A stretch of DNA of 64,000 nucleotides. Source: Mesobacillus jeotgali (GTDB lineage Bacteria > Bacillota > Bacilli > Bacillales > Cytobacillaceae). Below are positions 27,417 to 36,846 of this stretch, piece by piece. The stretch lies in the NCBI RefSeq assembly GCF_014856545.2, contig NZ_CP109811.1, forward strand, positions 2,598,001-2,662,000. The letters are read 5' to 3'. The translations under genes were made by a program, and so were the position numbers. Below the pieces are notes generated by a model. It saw only the letters and a list, made by a program, of their open reading frames with translations. It had not been told where the DNA came from and did no database searches. Position 1 is the first letter of the stretch, and each line of letters opens with the position of its first letter.

Positions 27417-29462
27417 TTAGAACTGTTTATTCATTGAACTTTCACATACTTCAATTCGATTTCGACCGTTTTGCTTAGCTTTGTAAAGCGCCCGGTCCGC
27501 AAATTCGAGTATCTGCTTCATTTCTTCTGGAACCAAAGGCTTGACACATGATACACCAATACTGATTGTCACGATTTCACTTACCTTGGAGTTTGCATGT
27601 TCAATCTTCATCTCCCGGATGGTTGACTGGAAACCTTCAGCTAATTGAGATGCTTTCTGTGCATCCGTGTTAGGCAAGACAACCGCGAATTCTTCTCCGC
27701 CATATCTTGCTGCAAAATACCCTTTTTCATGAAAGAATTCTTCGAGCTCACGGGCAACTGATTTTAAACATTCATCGCCCTGGATATGTCCATACGTGTC
27801 ATTATATTTTTTAAAATAGTCGATATCCAGGAGAAGTAAGGATATAGGAGTTCCGCGTTTGCAAGCGAAAGCCCATTCAGTCTTTATGAACTCATCGAAT
27901 GCCCGGCGGTTATAGATTTCGGTCAATCCATCAAGAGAAGAAAGCTTCCTGAGGAGTGAATTGCTCTCCCTTAATTGATTTTCAATGGTTCTTCTTGCCG
28001 TCACGTCCCTTGTGGCAAACATCATACCTGAAGACTTACCTGATTTGTCCTTGACCGGTCTTACTGTAGTCTCAGCCCAAATATAACTTCCATTTTTATG
28101 AAGCATTCTGTAGCTTGATGTTATGATGCCATTTAATTCATTAGGGTTCCCATATTGCTCGAGCAGGTTCTGGCGATCTTCAGGGTGGATTTTCCCGTAA
28201 AGATTCGTTCCAATCAACTCATCATTTCTATATCCCAAGATTCTCTTGCTCGAAGGAGATATATAAACAATGCTTCCGTCACTCGAAAGTCTTCCGATCA
28301 TATCTGAAGAATTTTCAGCGATAAAGCGATACTGCTCTTCACTTTCACGCAGAGCTCTTTCCATGCTCTTGCGCTTTGTTATTTCCTTTATAACAGTCAG
28401 AACAGCTTTTTCTCCTTGATAGGTAATCAAAGAAGAAGAGACTTCAATATCAATATATGAATCTCCCATTTTCAACTGTTCTTCAAAGCTGATGATTGTC
28501 TTTTCATTAAAATTCAATTTAGAAATGATGTTCGGATGTCCATAAAAAAAGGAATGAACAGGCTTGCCGATTATATCTTTTAGGTTTGTGCCAAATAAGG
28601 TCTCAGTGTGCGGGTTAGCATAGGCAACCTTATCAAATTGCGCTAAAATGATGGCATTTGGCGAAAGTTCTACAAGCGTCCGGAATTGTTCCTCCCGTTC
28701 CTTTAGCTGTTGGGAGAGCTTTTCCACTTCGGAAAGATCCGTATAGACAGCCAGATAATTTACCAGTTCTCTTTTTTTATTCAAAATCGAGAAGATATTC
28801 ACCTTCATTAAATAGTGGCTGCCATCTTTCCGCTTGTTCCATAACTCGCCTTCCCAGCATCCCTTTGTCAAAATAGAGTCCCACATTCTCTTATAAAAAA
28901 TCGGCGTGTAGCTGTGTGACTTCCATATCCGTGGATTTTTACCAATGACATTTTCCTTAAGATATCCCGTCAATCGAGTAAAAGATTCACTTACAACCTG
29001 AATTTTGCCGTCTGGATTGGTGATGACGATTCCTTTATTTGCGCTAAGGACCAGTGAACCTGCCTCTTCCAGGTTATCGTTATCAGCGATCACTGGTGTG
29101 ATGAATCGAAGGCAAGTTCTTATTGCGGCTTCCCCGTTAAAAATGGTGTTTTCAGAATGAACCTCAACATCCATCGGTATGCCGTTAATCGAAAAACTCA
29201 TTATAATACCATCCAGAATTGTTCCTTGTTCTATGGCTGCGACTCTGGCAGTGATTGTTTCTTGGGTAGTATCAGCTAAAAAAGAAAATATCGATTTACC
29301 TACTAATTCACGCGGATACTTGTATCCGAGCAACTGAGTGCCACCTTCATCTATGGAAAGAATCAAGGAATTCTTATGTATACAAACAAAATAGGGTGAT
29401 AGATTATTGGCAGCACCTGCATCAACGATATTCGCCCCAGTTCTGCTTTCTTTTACCGTCAT
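27417..29462 (-). CDS. Diguanylate cyclase with multiple PAS domains
   Basis: 681 residues. Several PAS sensor units precede the cyclase: SLILSIDEGGTQLLGY (about 32), GIVITNPDGKIQVVSESFTRLTGY (about 150), AIILAQFDKVAYANPHTETLFG (about 275) and a PAS-PAC unit with DMIGRLSSDGSIVYISPSSKRILGYRNDELIG (about 385). The C-terminal GGDEF domain (about 515-675) has the active-site motif RYGGEEF, so it should make cyclic di-GMP. The allosteric I-site RxxD is missing (EKGY at that position), so product inhibition of the usual kind is not expected. No membrane segments, so cytoplasmic. Start with AAGGAG. Confidence 0.92.
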   Translation of the reverse strand: MTVKESRTGANIVDAGAANNLSPYFVCIHKNSLILSIDEGGTQLLGYKYPRELVGKSIFSFLADTTQETITARVAAIEQGTILDGIIMSFSINGIPMDVEVHSENTIFNGEAAIRTCLRFITPVIADNDNLEEAGSLVLSANKGIVITNPDGKIQVVSESFTRLTGYLKENVIGKNPRIWKSHSYTPIFYKRMWDSILTKGCWEGELWNKRKDGSHYLMKVNIFSILNKKRELVNYLAVYTDLSEVEKLSQQLKEREEQFRTLVELSPNAIILAQFDKVAYANPHTETLFGTNLKDIIGKPVHSFFYGHPNIISKLNFNEKTIISFEEQLKMGDSYIDIEVSSSLITYQGEKAVLTVIKEITKRKSMERALRESEEQYRFIAENSSDMIGRLSSDGSIVYISPSSKRILGYRNDELIGTNLYGKIHPEDRQNLLEQYGNPNELNGIITSSYRMLHKNGSYIWAETTVRPVKDKSGKSSGMMFATRDVTARRTIENQLRESNSLLRKLSSLDGLTEIYNRRAFDEFIKTEWAFACKRGTPISLLLLDIDYFKKYNDTYGHIQGDECLKSVARELEEFFHEKGYFAARYGGEEFAVVLPNTDAQKASQLAEGFQSTIREMKIEHANSKVSEIVTISIGVSCVKPLVPEEMKQILEFADRALYKAKQNGRNRIEVCESSMNKQF

Positions 29463-29630
29463 TTCATTTCTCCTTGCAAAAGCAAAATTGATACATAAAC
29501 ATTCTAAATCTCTTAATTTTGATATTCAATAAGGCAATTGGAATAATTACTATCCAAATACCCTGTAAATCAATCAACCAATTCGCTATCTAATTGCTAG
29601 CAGTTGATAACTTATTACTATCTAAATCTA

Positions 29631-30434
29631 TCAAATATAGTTGAATGCTGTCGAAATGCCTTTTATAAAGCTGTTTATGTGCTTCCCGACTTGTCGGATT
29701 GTCACTTTTCCTGATTCAATATCTGCAAGACGATCAATCAAAACAACAATAACTGCCTGTTTCTCTCCATAGGTTATTATACCGCAATCGTGTTCGACTC
29801 TGGGAAGTTCTCCTGTCTTATTTCCGATTTTCAATAGAGAATCATCCATATAAACTGGCAGTTTCTCTTTAAATTGTTGCTGTAGAAGAAGCGAATGGAA
29901 CATGTTACGGGATTGTATTTTTAGTGAACCTCCAGTAACGGCTTCTTTCAGGCATAATGCGATATCAGCGGCAGATGTAAAATTATCTTTGCCGATCCGA
30001 ATGGCATTGAAATCCAGCATTTTGCGCTGCAATATAGTATTCTTCATTCCCATCCTGGATATAGACGCGTTAATTGAGTCTTTTCCGAGCAAATCAATCA
30101 TCAAGTTAGTAGCCGAGTTATCCGACACAATGATCATGAGGGACAATAAATCCAGCACTGGCAGTTGTTCGACCTTCATAGCCTGAAGAACACCGGTGTC
30201 ACCAATTTTGTCTCCTTCTTCAACCTTCACTTGACTCTCTTTTATCAGCGCGCCTTCATCAATCTGTCTCAAAGCCTCGAATAAAATCGGCAGTTTGATC
30301 AGGCTTGCGGACTGGTATACATCATTGCTGTTAATTTCTATTACTTCTTCTTCTATTTCCAAAAACAAACTCGCCCGGCCTATGCACCCAGCGAGTTCCT
30401 CTAATAGTTTATCTCTTAATTCATCTATGTTCAT
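29631..30434 (-). CDS. Cytoplasmic serine hydrolase of the class A beta-lactamase fold
   Basis: 267 residues. All three active-site motifs of class A penicillin-recognising enzymes are present: SxxK as S44-L-I-K47, SDN at 104-106 and KTG at 206-208. Unlike true beta-lactamases it has no signal peptide, so it should act inside the cell. It starts 14 bp after ykfD with an AAGGAAC ribosome site and is therefore the last gene of the ykf murein-peptide operon. A role on imported cell-wall peptides is a fair inference; a periplasmic-type antibiotic resistance role is unlikely. No family member with this context is known to me as biochemically defined. Confidence 0.82.
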   Translation of the reverse strand: MNIDELRDKLLEELAGCIGRASLFLEIEEEVIEINSNDVYQSASLIKLPILFEALRQIDEGALIKESQVKVEEGDKIGDTGVLQAMKVEQLPVLDLLSLMIIVSDNSATNLMIDLLGKDSINASISRMGMKNTILQRKMLDFNAIRIGKDNFTSAADIALCLKEAVTGGSLKIQSRNMFHSLLLQQQFKEKLPVYMDDSLLKIGNKTGELPRVEHDCGIITYGEKQAVIVVLIDRLADIESGKVTIRQVGKHINSFIKGISTAFNYI

Positions 30435-30448
30435 GTCATTTCTGTTCC

Positions 30449-31459
30449 TTATCTGATATTGACCAGCATTTCTTTTTTGGATTTTCCATCTAAATGTTCA
30501 TCATATAAATGACAGGCGACGTAATGGTCTTTGTCAATCTCCTGCCAGACTGGTTTCTTTTGGGCACAGATATCCATTGCGTGCTGACATCTGGTCCTGA
30601 AGACACAACCGCTCGGCGGATCCATCGGGCTTGGCAGTTCTCCTTGCAGGATGATTCGCTCCCGCTGGTCTTCCACATCCGGATCTGGTATCGGTATGGC
30701 GGACAGCAAAGCTTGAGTATAAGGATGGAGCGGTTTTTTGTACAACTGGTTACTGGCTGTGAGCTCGACGATATGCCCAAGATACATAACACCAATTCGG
30801 TTGCTGATTTGTTTTACCATAGAAAGGTCGTGAGCAATGAAAAGATAAGTCAACCCCTTTTCTTCTTGGAGTCGCTTCAGCAGGTTGACGACCTGCGCTT
30901 GGACTGACACATCAAGTGCGGAAATTGGCTCATCTGCTATGATGAAATCAGGATCAAGCGCAAGTGCTCTTGCGATTCCGATTCTCTGCCGCTGCCCGCC
31001 GCTGAATTCATGGGGATAACGGTTCGCATGGTCGCGATTTAAACCTACATCCTCCAGGAGCTGATAAATTCTCTCCAAACGTTCTTTTTTGTTTGGAAAC
31101 AATCCATGGACCTCCATCGGTTCAGATATAATTTCCTTTACCGTAGAACGCGGGTTGAGTGAGGCATAAGGATCTTGGAAGATCATTTGCATCTGCTTAT
31201 GGAACTGGAACTTCTCTTTCTCTGAAAGCGAATGGACTTCTTTGCCATTGAAAACAACTTCTCCATCTGTACGTTCATAAAGTCCGATCATCGTTCTTCC
31301 TGCAGTGGATTTGCCGCAGCCAGATTCACCAACAAGGCCAAAGGTCTCGCCTCTGTATATATCGAATGAAATGCCATCCACTGCTTTAAGGATTTCATTT
31401 TTCCCCATATAAAAATGCTTCTTCAAATCTTTAACACTTAATAAAACTTCATTTTCCAT
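30449..31459 (-). CDS. ykfD: Oligopeptide/dipeptide ABC transporter ATP-binding protein
   Basis: 336 residues, OppF/DppF type. Walker [10 protein letters not shown], signature [15 protein letters not shown], Walker [13 protein letters not shown] and the C-terminal oligopeptide-transporter extension with [16 protein letters not shown], which can hold an iron-sulfur or metal site. As the second ATPase it would pair with DppD to power the DppBC permease. Located after ykfC with 2 bp between, as in B. subtilis ykfABCD. Confidence 0.9.
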   Translation of the reverse strand: MENEVLLSVKDLKKHFYMGKNEILKAVDGISFDIYRGETFGLVGESGCGKSTAGRTMIGLYERTDGEVVFNGKEVHSLSEKEKFQFHKQMQMIFQDPYASLNPRSTVKEIISEPMEVHGLFPNKKERLERIYQLLEDVGLNRDHANRYPHEFSGGQRQRIGIARALALDPDFIIADEPISALDVSVQAQVVNLLKRLQEEKGLTYLFIAHDLSMVKQISNRIGVMYLGHIVELTASNQLYKKPLHPYTQALLSAIPIPDPDVEDQRERIILQGELPSPMDPPSGCVFRTRCQHAMDICAQKKPVWQEIDKDHYVACHLYDEHLDGKSKKEMLVNIR

Positions 31460-31461
31460 GA

Positions 31462-32391
31462 TTATTCCTCCGTATCAATCCAGTAGCGTCTCGCTGCACA
31501 GAGTTCTTTTTCGTAAATTGTTCCTTCAAGAGAAATGATTTCAATATTCTTTCCTGTATTCGGTGAATGGAGAAGCTTGCCGTCTCCATAATAAATCCCG
31601 ACATGATGGATTCTGCCTTTTCCTTCTTCATAGGCGAAGAAAAGCAAGTCTCCTGACCGGATGTCAGTCAGGGGAACGTGTTCGCCCGCAGCCGCTTGTT
31701 CATGAGCATCCCGCGGAATGATGTAACCATTAGCCAGGCACATATTATAGCTAAATCCAGAACAGTCGTAGCCATAGCTGCTCATTCCGCCCCAAAGATA
31801 TGGCAGTCCCAGGAACTGCTCGCCAGCATCCACAATGGCGGCCCCATTTTTCTTAGGAATACCCTTTTCGGCAGGTATTACAGTTACATCCTCTGTTCGC
31901 AAAATCCCGATACCTGTTGGTGTCTTAACGCGGATTCGATCGACTATATCCTCCACAATTGGCAAAACCGTCTGGTAGCTTAATTCCATCAGCGTTTCGT
32001 TCTTCTCGGAATAAAGCAGGGCTTTTTTAGCTGTTATCACTGCTATTGGTCCTTGCTTGATATACCAATCTGATTGTTGAATCAACTGATCCTTTGGTAT
32101 CCACCCTGGGTATCCTCGACCATCTTTTCCTGATGGCTGGTCTGGGAGAACAACATTTGCCCAATCGTCAACTTCATCAATGATCAAGACTTCCTGACCG
32201 AACAAAACCTGTGATTGAACCAGATTATCATCGCACAATTGGAGCCGCGGCTCATATGTAAGCTTTTCAAGCCATTTCTCTATTTTCGGAGTACCTGAAA
32301 TAGCATCCGTGTCGATTTCCCTCGCTGAATCATGTGATGTCCACAAAGTCGCAACCGGCACATTGACTAGCCAAATGTTATTGCTTTCCAT
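31462..32391 (-). CDS. ykfC: Gamma-D-glutamyl-L-diamino acid endopeptidase (NlpC/P60)
   Basis: 309 residues. Two SH3b-like domains (about 1-165) precede a C-terminal NlpC/P60 domain with Cys210 (YDCSGFSY), His263 (IHHVGIYYG) and His275 (LLHSPNTG). There is no signal peptide: the enzyme works in the cytoplasm on imported murein peptides, releasing L-Ala-D-Glu from diaminopimelate or lysine. Overlaps the end of ykfB by 14 bp. The N-terminal SH3b region restricts the enzyme to free peptides with an N-terminal L-Ala in characterised relatives. Confidence 0.93.
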   Translation of the reverse strand: MESNNIWLVNVPVATLWTSHDSAREIDTDAISGTPKIEKWLEKLTYEPRLQLCDDNLVQSQVLFGQEVLIIDEVDDWANVVLPDQPSGKDGRGYPGWIPKDQLIQQSDWYIKQGPIAVITAKKALLYSEKNETLMELSYQTVLPIVEDIVDRIRVKTPTGIGILRTEDVTVIPAEKGIPKKNGAAIVDAGEQFLGLPYLWGGMSSYGYDCSGFSYNMCLANGYIIPRDAHEQAAAGEHVPLTDIRSGDLLFFAYEEGKGRIHHVGIYYGDGKLLHSPNTGKNIEIISLEGTIYEKELCAARRYWIDTEE

Positions 32392-33484
32392 TGGAATTTC
32401 CTCCCTCTAAAAGAACCTTTTCTATTCCAAGACCCGGCTGGTCCGGAAGCGTGATTTTCCTGCCATTATACTGTATTCCGCCCGAGATCGGCTCATTTGC
32501 CAGCATTAATGGTGCGTCGAAATCAAAACGAGTGATGTTTTTCTTGCTTGCTGCGAAGTGGGCAGCGGCGGTAATTCCCAGCTTTGTTTCAATCATGCTG
32601 CCAACCATGCATTCAATCCCGGCGGTTTCAGCCATTTGGTTAATCATTTGTGCCTGATAAATACCGCCTGACTTCATCAATTTAATGTTAATGAGGTCTG
32701 CGCCTCTCCTTCTGATCACTTCAAATGCCTGTTTAGGTGAAAATACACTTTCGTCAGCCATGATTAAGGTATCTACTGAATCAGTTACCTGCTTTAAACC
32801 ATCCAGGTCTTCTGCTTTAACTGGCTGTTCAACCAGTTCAATATCAAGTCCAAGGTCCTCCATTTTTCGGATTGCCCTGACCGCATCCTTCGGTTTCCAT
32901 CCCTGGTTCGCATCAAGCCGAATTTTAATTTCATTGCCAACCCTTTGCCTGATTTCCTGGATTCTCGCAATGTCCGTTTCGATTTCACCGATTCCTACCT
33001 TTACCTTAAGTACGTTGAATCCATTGCTTACATAATGAATAGCATCTTCGCCCATCTCTTCAGGGCTGTTGACACTTACGGTAAAATCAGTTTCAATTTC
33101 GTTTCTGTAGCCTCCAAGGAATTGATAAAGCGGGAGACCGCAGTTTTGAGAGATACAGTCATATAATGCCATATCAACTGCTGCCTTTGCGCTCGTATTG
33201 TTAATAAGGATGGTTTTTAGGCCCTGGAAAACAGCTTCATAGTTCAATAGGTTCTTTTTTAATAAAAATGGCTTGATCACTTCATTGATTGCACCCTCGA
33301 CACTTACGAGGCTGTCCCCGGTAATAACCAAAGTAGGCGGCGCCTCTCCCCAGCCCGTAATACCGTTATCACATGTGATTTTCACAAAAATGGCTTCTGC
33401 AACAGTAACTGTGCGGAGTGCGGTTTTAAACGGCTTTTTCAAAGGGACAGCATTGCGGAAGGTCTCGATTTGTTCAATAATCAT
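32378..33484 (-). CDS. ykfB: L-Ala-D/L-Glu epimerase
   Basis: Enolase-superfamily enzyme of 368 residues that epimerises L-Ala-D-Glu to L-Ala-L-Glu. Catalytic lysine in LKVKVG (about 162), metal ligands in RLDANQGW, VEQPV and MADES, and second lysine in NIKLMKSGG. It lies between the LD-carboxypeptidase and the endopeptidase whose product it uses, as in B. subtilis. Start ATG 33484 with AAGGAG. Confidence 0.94.
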   Translation of the reverse strand: MIIEQIETFRNAVPLKKPFKTALRTVTVAEAIFVKITCDNGITGWGEAPPTLVITGDSLVSVEGAINEVIKPFLLKKNLLNYEAVFQGLKTILINNTSAKAAVDMALYDCISQNCGLPLYQFLGGYRNEIETDFTVSVNSPEEMGEDAIHYVSNGFNVLKVKVGIGEIETDIARIQEIRQRVGNEIKIRLDANQGWKPKDAVRAIRKMEDLGLDIELVEQPVKAEDLDGLKQVTDSVDTLIMADESVFSPKQAFEVIRRRGADLINIKLMKSGGIYQAQMINQMAETAGIECMVGSMIETKLGITAAAHFAASKKNITRFDFDAPLMLANEPISGGIQYNGRKITLPDQPGLGIEKVLLEGGNSNGKQ

Positions 33485-33502
33485 AACTCTATCTCCTTCG
33501 TC

Positions 33503-34423
33503 CTATTTGATCCCACTCTCGACAAATAGCGTTTTTTCTTGGGTATTCATAGAGGCAGCAGCACCAAGCGGCACACCAATGTGAGGACTGCAATGCCCCA
33601 TATTCAACCCTTTAAGTGCCGGCCTTCCGGCAAGTTTAATGTAGTGGTCAATTACTTCATCCAGAGATAAAGACAGCTCCCTTTCAGGTACACAGTTATT
33701 AAAATCACCAATAAGAATCCCGGCTGCTCCCTGAAGCTTCCCTGCCATATAAAGCTGATTCAACATTCGGTCAACAGCCCGTGGCTCTTCATTTATATCT
33801 TCTAACAGAAGAATCTTTCCCTCTGTATCAATTTCAAACGGTGTGCCCATGGAACTTGAAAGAAGTGAGAGGTTACCTCCAACCAATGAGCCTTCGGCGG
33901 TTCCAGGCACCAGTTCTTCAATGTGCGAAATCGCATTACTATAATTCAGGTCTGTTGGTGCAAACAATTGCTGGAAGGTATCCTTGGAAATTTGATTGGC
34001 CTCTTCTTTGCCTATGTCCGAAGCGAGCATTGGACCGTGAAAGGTTACCATACCTGTCTGCTGCCTGATTGCAGTGTGCAAGAAAGTAATATCGCTGTAA
34101 CCCCAGAAAATTTTAGGATTATTTTTAATAGTATCATAGTCTATCGCTGAGGCAATTCGCGCTGTGCCATAACCGCCGCCGGCACAGATGATCCCTTTGA
34201 TTTCATTATCGAGGAACATTTCCTGTAAGTCAGCTAATCTCTCTTCATCATTCCCGGCCAGATAGCCATATTCTGAATACAGCGATTTTCCCAATTTATA
34301 ATTGAGCCCTAAATCCTCGACGAATTTCAATCCGCGCTTCAAATTTTCTTTATTAGGCGGACTAGCTGGCGCTATCACAGCCACAGTGTCGCCTTTCTTC
34401 AATCGCTCAGGTTTGATTGGCAC
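33503..34423 (-). CDS. ykfA: Murein peptide LD-carboxypeptidase (family S66)
   Basis: 306 residues from a GTG at 34423; the GGGAG ribosome site lies 9 nt upstream, while an in-frame TTG at 34432 directly abuts it. Serine nucleophile in WGYSDIT (Ser110), with the Glu in LLLEDINEEP and His in GHCSPHIG completing the S66 triad. It removes the terminal D-Ala from the tetrapeptide of murein. No signal peptide, matching a cytosolic recycling role. First gene of the ykf part, after a terminator and a repeat array that separate it from dppE. Confidence 0.92.
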   Translation of the reverse strand: MPIKPERLKKGDTVAVIAPASPPNKENLKRGLKFVEDLGLNYKLGKSLYSEYGYLAGNDEERLADLQEMFLDNEIKGIICAGGGYGTARIASAIDYDTIKNNPKIFWGYSDITFLHTAIRQQTGMVTFHGPMLASDIGKEEANQISKDTFQQLFAPTDLNYSNAISHIEELVPGTAEGSLVGGNLSLLSSSMGTPFEIDTEGKILLLEDINEEPRAVDRMLNQLYMAGKLQGAAGILIGDFNNCVPERELSLSLDEVIDHYIKLAGRPALKGLNMGHCSPHIGVPLGAAASMNTQEKTLFVESGIK

Positions 34424-34513
34424 ATTAATCAACTCCCTTTCTTGTGGATTATTACCCTATTACTGAATAAATTGGTTCTGCTTTGCCCTAAATTAAGCTC
34501 ATGGACTCATTTC

Positions 34514-35065
34514 AGTAAAAGAAACTGCTTTGCTATTACCCAAAATCTGCCCTCAGCCACTTTTTCGGTCAATGAAACCACTTTGCTTTTACCCAAATTC
34601 TGTCCTGAGGCTCTTTTGGGTCAATGAAACCACTTTGCTTTTACCCAAATTCTGTCCTGAGCCACTTTTCGGTCAATGAAACCGCTTTGCTTTTACCCAA
34701 ACTCTGTCCTGAGGCTCTTTTGGTAAATGAAACCACTTTGCTTTTACCCAAATTCTGTCCTGAGGCTCTTTTCGGTCAATGAAACCACTTTGCTTTTACC
34801 CAAATTCTGTCCTGAGGCTCTTTTCGGTCAATGAAACCGCTTTGCTTTTACCCAAATTCTGTCCTGAGGCTCTTTTCGGTCAATGAAACTGCTTTGCTAT
34901 TACCCAAAATCTGCCCTCAGCCACTTTTTCGGTCAATGAAACCACTTTTCTTTTACCCTAAATCTGTCCTCAGCCACTTTTTCGGTCAATGAAACCGCTT
35001 TGCTTTTACTCAAATTCTATCCTCAGCCACTAATCGGTCAATGAAATAGCTCGGTTTTGGCCGCA
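34514..35065. repeat. Tandem array of about ten 52-bp repeats between dppE and ykfA
   Basis: The marker AATGAAA recurs at 34571, 34623, 34675, 34726, 34778, 34830, 34882, 34935, 34988 and 35040, that is every 51-53 bp; a degenerate first unit precedes 34571. A typical unit contains CGGTCAATGAAACC, then CTTTGCTTTTACCCAAATTC and TGTCCTGAGGCTC or CAGCCAC. The period is not a multiple of three and no ORF uses it, so it is non-coding. Inner copies are more alike than the outer ones. It lies wholly between the dppE terminator and the ykfA start. Confidence 0.95.
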
Positions 35066-35117
35066 AAATAAAAATCATATGATATAAATAAGATATTATT
35101 AAAGAGTATGTATTAGT

Positions 35118-35152
35118 AAAAAAGAGGTGTTCCAAGATGAACACCTCTTTCT
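35118..35152 (-). terminator. Rho-independent terminator of dppABCDE
   Basis: Minus-strand AAAGAGGTGTT / AACACCTCTTT stem followed by TTTTTTAC, 10 bp after the dppE stop. It suggests that ykf genes need readthrough or their own promoter. Confidence 0.88.
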
Positions 35153-35160
35153 TAGAAAAA

Positions 35161-36786
35161 TTACTGCTTATCTGCCCACTTTAACTCAAGGTATCCAACT
35201 GGATGGCGGACAACATCTGTTACTGCTTCATTTTGCAGATATACCTGGTTGTAGAAGTGAACTGTGAAGATTGGTGCTTCTTCAAATAAGATCTTCTCTG
35301 CCTGATACATTAACTCAAAACGTTTTGCTTCGTCAGATTCGTTCTTTGCTTGCTGAATCAGCTCATCATACTTAGGGTTACCCCAGCCAGTACGGTTCAT
35401 GGAGTGACCAGTCTGGAAGTTTTCCAGGAAGTTGATTGGATCAGCATAGTCAGCCAGGAATGAGCTGCGGGAAAGCTGGTGCTTCAGTGCTTTTTGTTCT
35501 TCCGCGAATACATTCCATTCCATGTTCGCTAGCTTGACCTCTACACCAAGGTTCTCCTTGAACATTTGCTGCAATGCTTCAGCGATCTTTTTGTGTACAT
35601 CGCTTGTGCTATATGTCAGAGTAACTTCAGGAAGTTCAGTATAACCTTCTTCTTCCATTCCCTTTTCTAACAATGCTTTTGCTTCTTCTACATCAGTTTT
35701 ATTGAAATCTCCATTCACTTCACGGAAATCCTTGCCTGATGGATCCTGGAATCCTGGAGATACAAAGCCATAAGCAGCTTTTTCTTTGTTCTTAGTAACA
35801 AAGTCAACGATCTTCTGCTGGTCTACTGCAAGTGCGAACGCTTTACGGATATTCACGTTCTGGAATGGTTCCTTCGTAACGTTGAAGCGGTAGAAATAAT
35901 CTCCAGCCTGATCTTCAACCTGAACCTTTCCTTCTTCGAAAAGCTTATCGCTCAGTTCTGCCGGAACATCTGAAACGTCGAGGTCCCCAGCCTGATACAT
36001 TTGATACTCAGTGTTTGTGTCATCAACGATTGCCCACTCAACACGGTCAAGATTTACGCTTTCCGCGTCCCAGTACTGGTCGTTCTTTTCCATTACGAAT
36101 TTTGTGTCATGCTCCCAGCTTGCAAGATTGAAAGGACCGTTCCCTACGAATGAGTCTGCTTCAGAGAACCACTCTGGATTTTCTGTTGCTACTTTTTCAT
36201 TGATCGGGAAAAATGCCGGATTGGCAATGACACTTAAGAAATATGCCTGCGGGCTTGTTAACGTAACTTCAAAAGTCTTGTCGTCAACTGCTTTTACTTT
36301 TACATTGTCAGCAGAACCCTCTCCGCTGTTGAATTCTTCTCCGCCTTCAATGAAATAGCCAAGGAAAGCTGCAGCTGAACCAGTTGCTGGGTCCAAAAGA
36401 CGCTTCCAGGCAAATTCGAAATCCTTTGCTGTTACATCATCACCATTGGACCATTTTGCATCTTCACGGATGTGGAATGTATATGTCTTTCCATCTTCAG
36501 AAACATCCCAATTTTCTGCAGTTGCTGCTTCTGGCTGGTGGTCTTTACCCAGACGTGTAAGACCTTCCATCAGGTTGTTCAAAGCGTTCCATGAAGCTGA
36601 GTCGAAACCGATTGGCGGGTCAAAGGAAGTTGGTTCCTGGCCGTTGTTGAGGTAAAGGACCTTTTCTTCCCCTTTTTCACCATTGTCTTTTCCGTCTGTT
36701 TCTTTACCCGTGTTTTCATTTGCGGTACATGCAGCCATCGTGAATACAAGCATTGCTGCCATGAGCATGGTTAAAAACTTCTTCAC
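35161..36786 (-). CDS. dppE: Dipeptide/oligopeptide-binding lipoprotein
   Basis: 541 residues, GTG start with AAGGGGG. Lipobox MAAC (Cys20). The extracellular domain is a family 5 solute-binding protein (FDPPIGFDSASWNALNNLMEGLTR, then the signature-like LAPENW variant AENWDVSEDGKTYTFHIREDAKWSNGDDVTAKDF). It is the receptor of the DppBCD transporter, and by synteny likely handles dipeptides and murein tripeptides. A hydrophilic Lys/Glu/Asp-rich linker follows the lipid anchor. Confidence 0.93.
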   Translation of the reverse strand: MKKFLTMLMAAMLVFTMAACTANENTGKETDGKDNGEKGEEKVLYLNNGQEPTSFDPPIGFDSASWNALNNLMEGLTRLGKDHQPEAATAENWDVSEDGKTYTFHIREDAKWSNGDDVTAKDFEFAWKRLLDPATGSAAAFLGYFIEGGEEFNSGEGSADNVKVKAVDDKTFEVTLTSPQAYFLSVIANPAFFPINEKVATENPEWFSEADSFVGNGPFNLASWEHDTKFVMEKNDQYWDAESVNLDRVEWAIVDDTNTEYQMYQAGDLDVSDVPAELSDKLFEEGKVQVEDQAGDYFYRFNVTKEPFQNVNIRKAFALAVDQQKIVDFVTKNKEKAAYGFVSPGFQDPSGKDFREVNGDFNKTDVEEAKALLEKGMEEEGYTELPEVTLTYSTSDVHKKIAEALQQMFKENLGVEVKLANMEWNVFAEEQKALKHQLSRSSFLADYADPINFLENFQTGHSMNRTGWGNPKYDELIQQAKNESDEAKRFELMYQAEKILFEEAPIFTVHFYNQVYLQNEAVTDVVRHPVGYLELKWADKQ

Positions 36787-36846
36787 TCTGTTTCCCCCTT
36801 ATGTTGATCTAAATTTATATCAAAAAGGCATTTGCCTGATTGAACC

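Noticed and set aside
34514..35065. Possible CRISPR or repeat-containing protein gene
   Set aside because: The whole 52-bp unit is repeated, with no variable spacers, and 52 is not a multiple of three, so no frame stays open.
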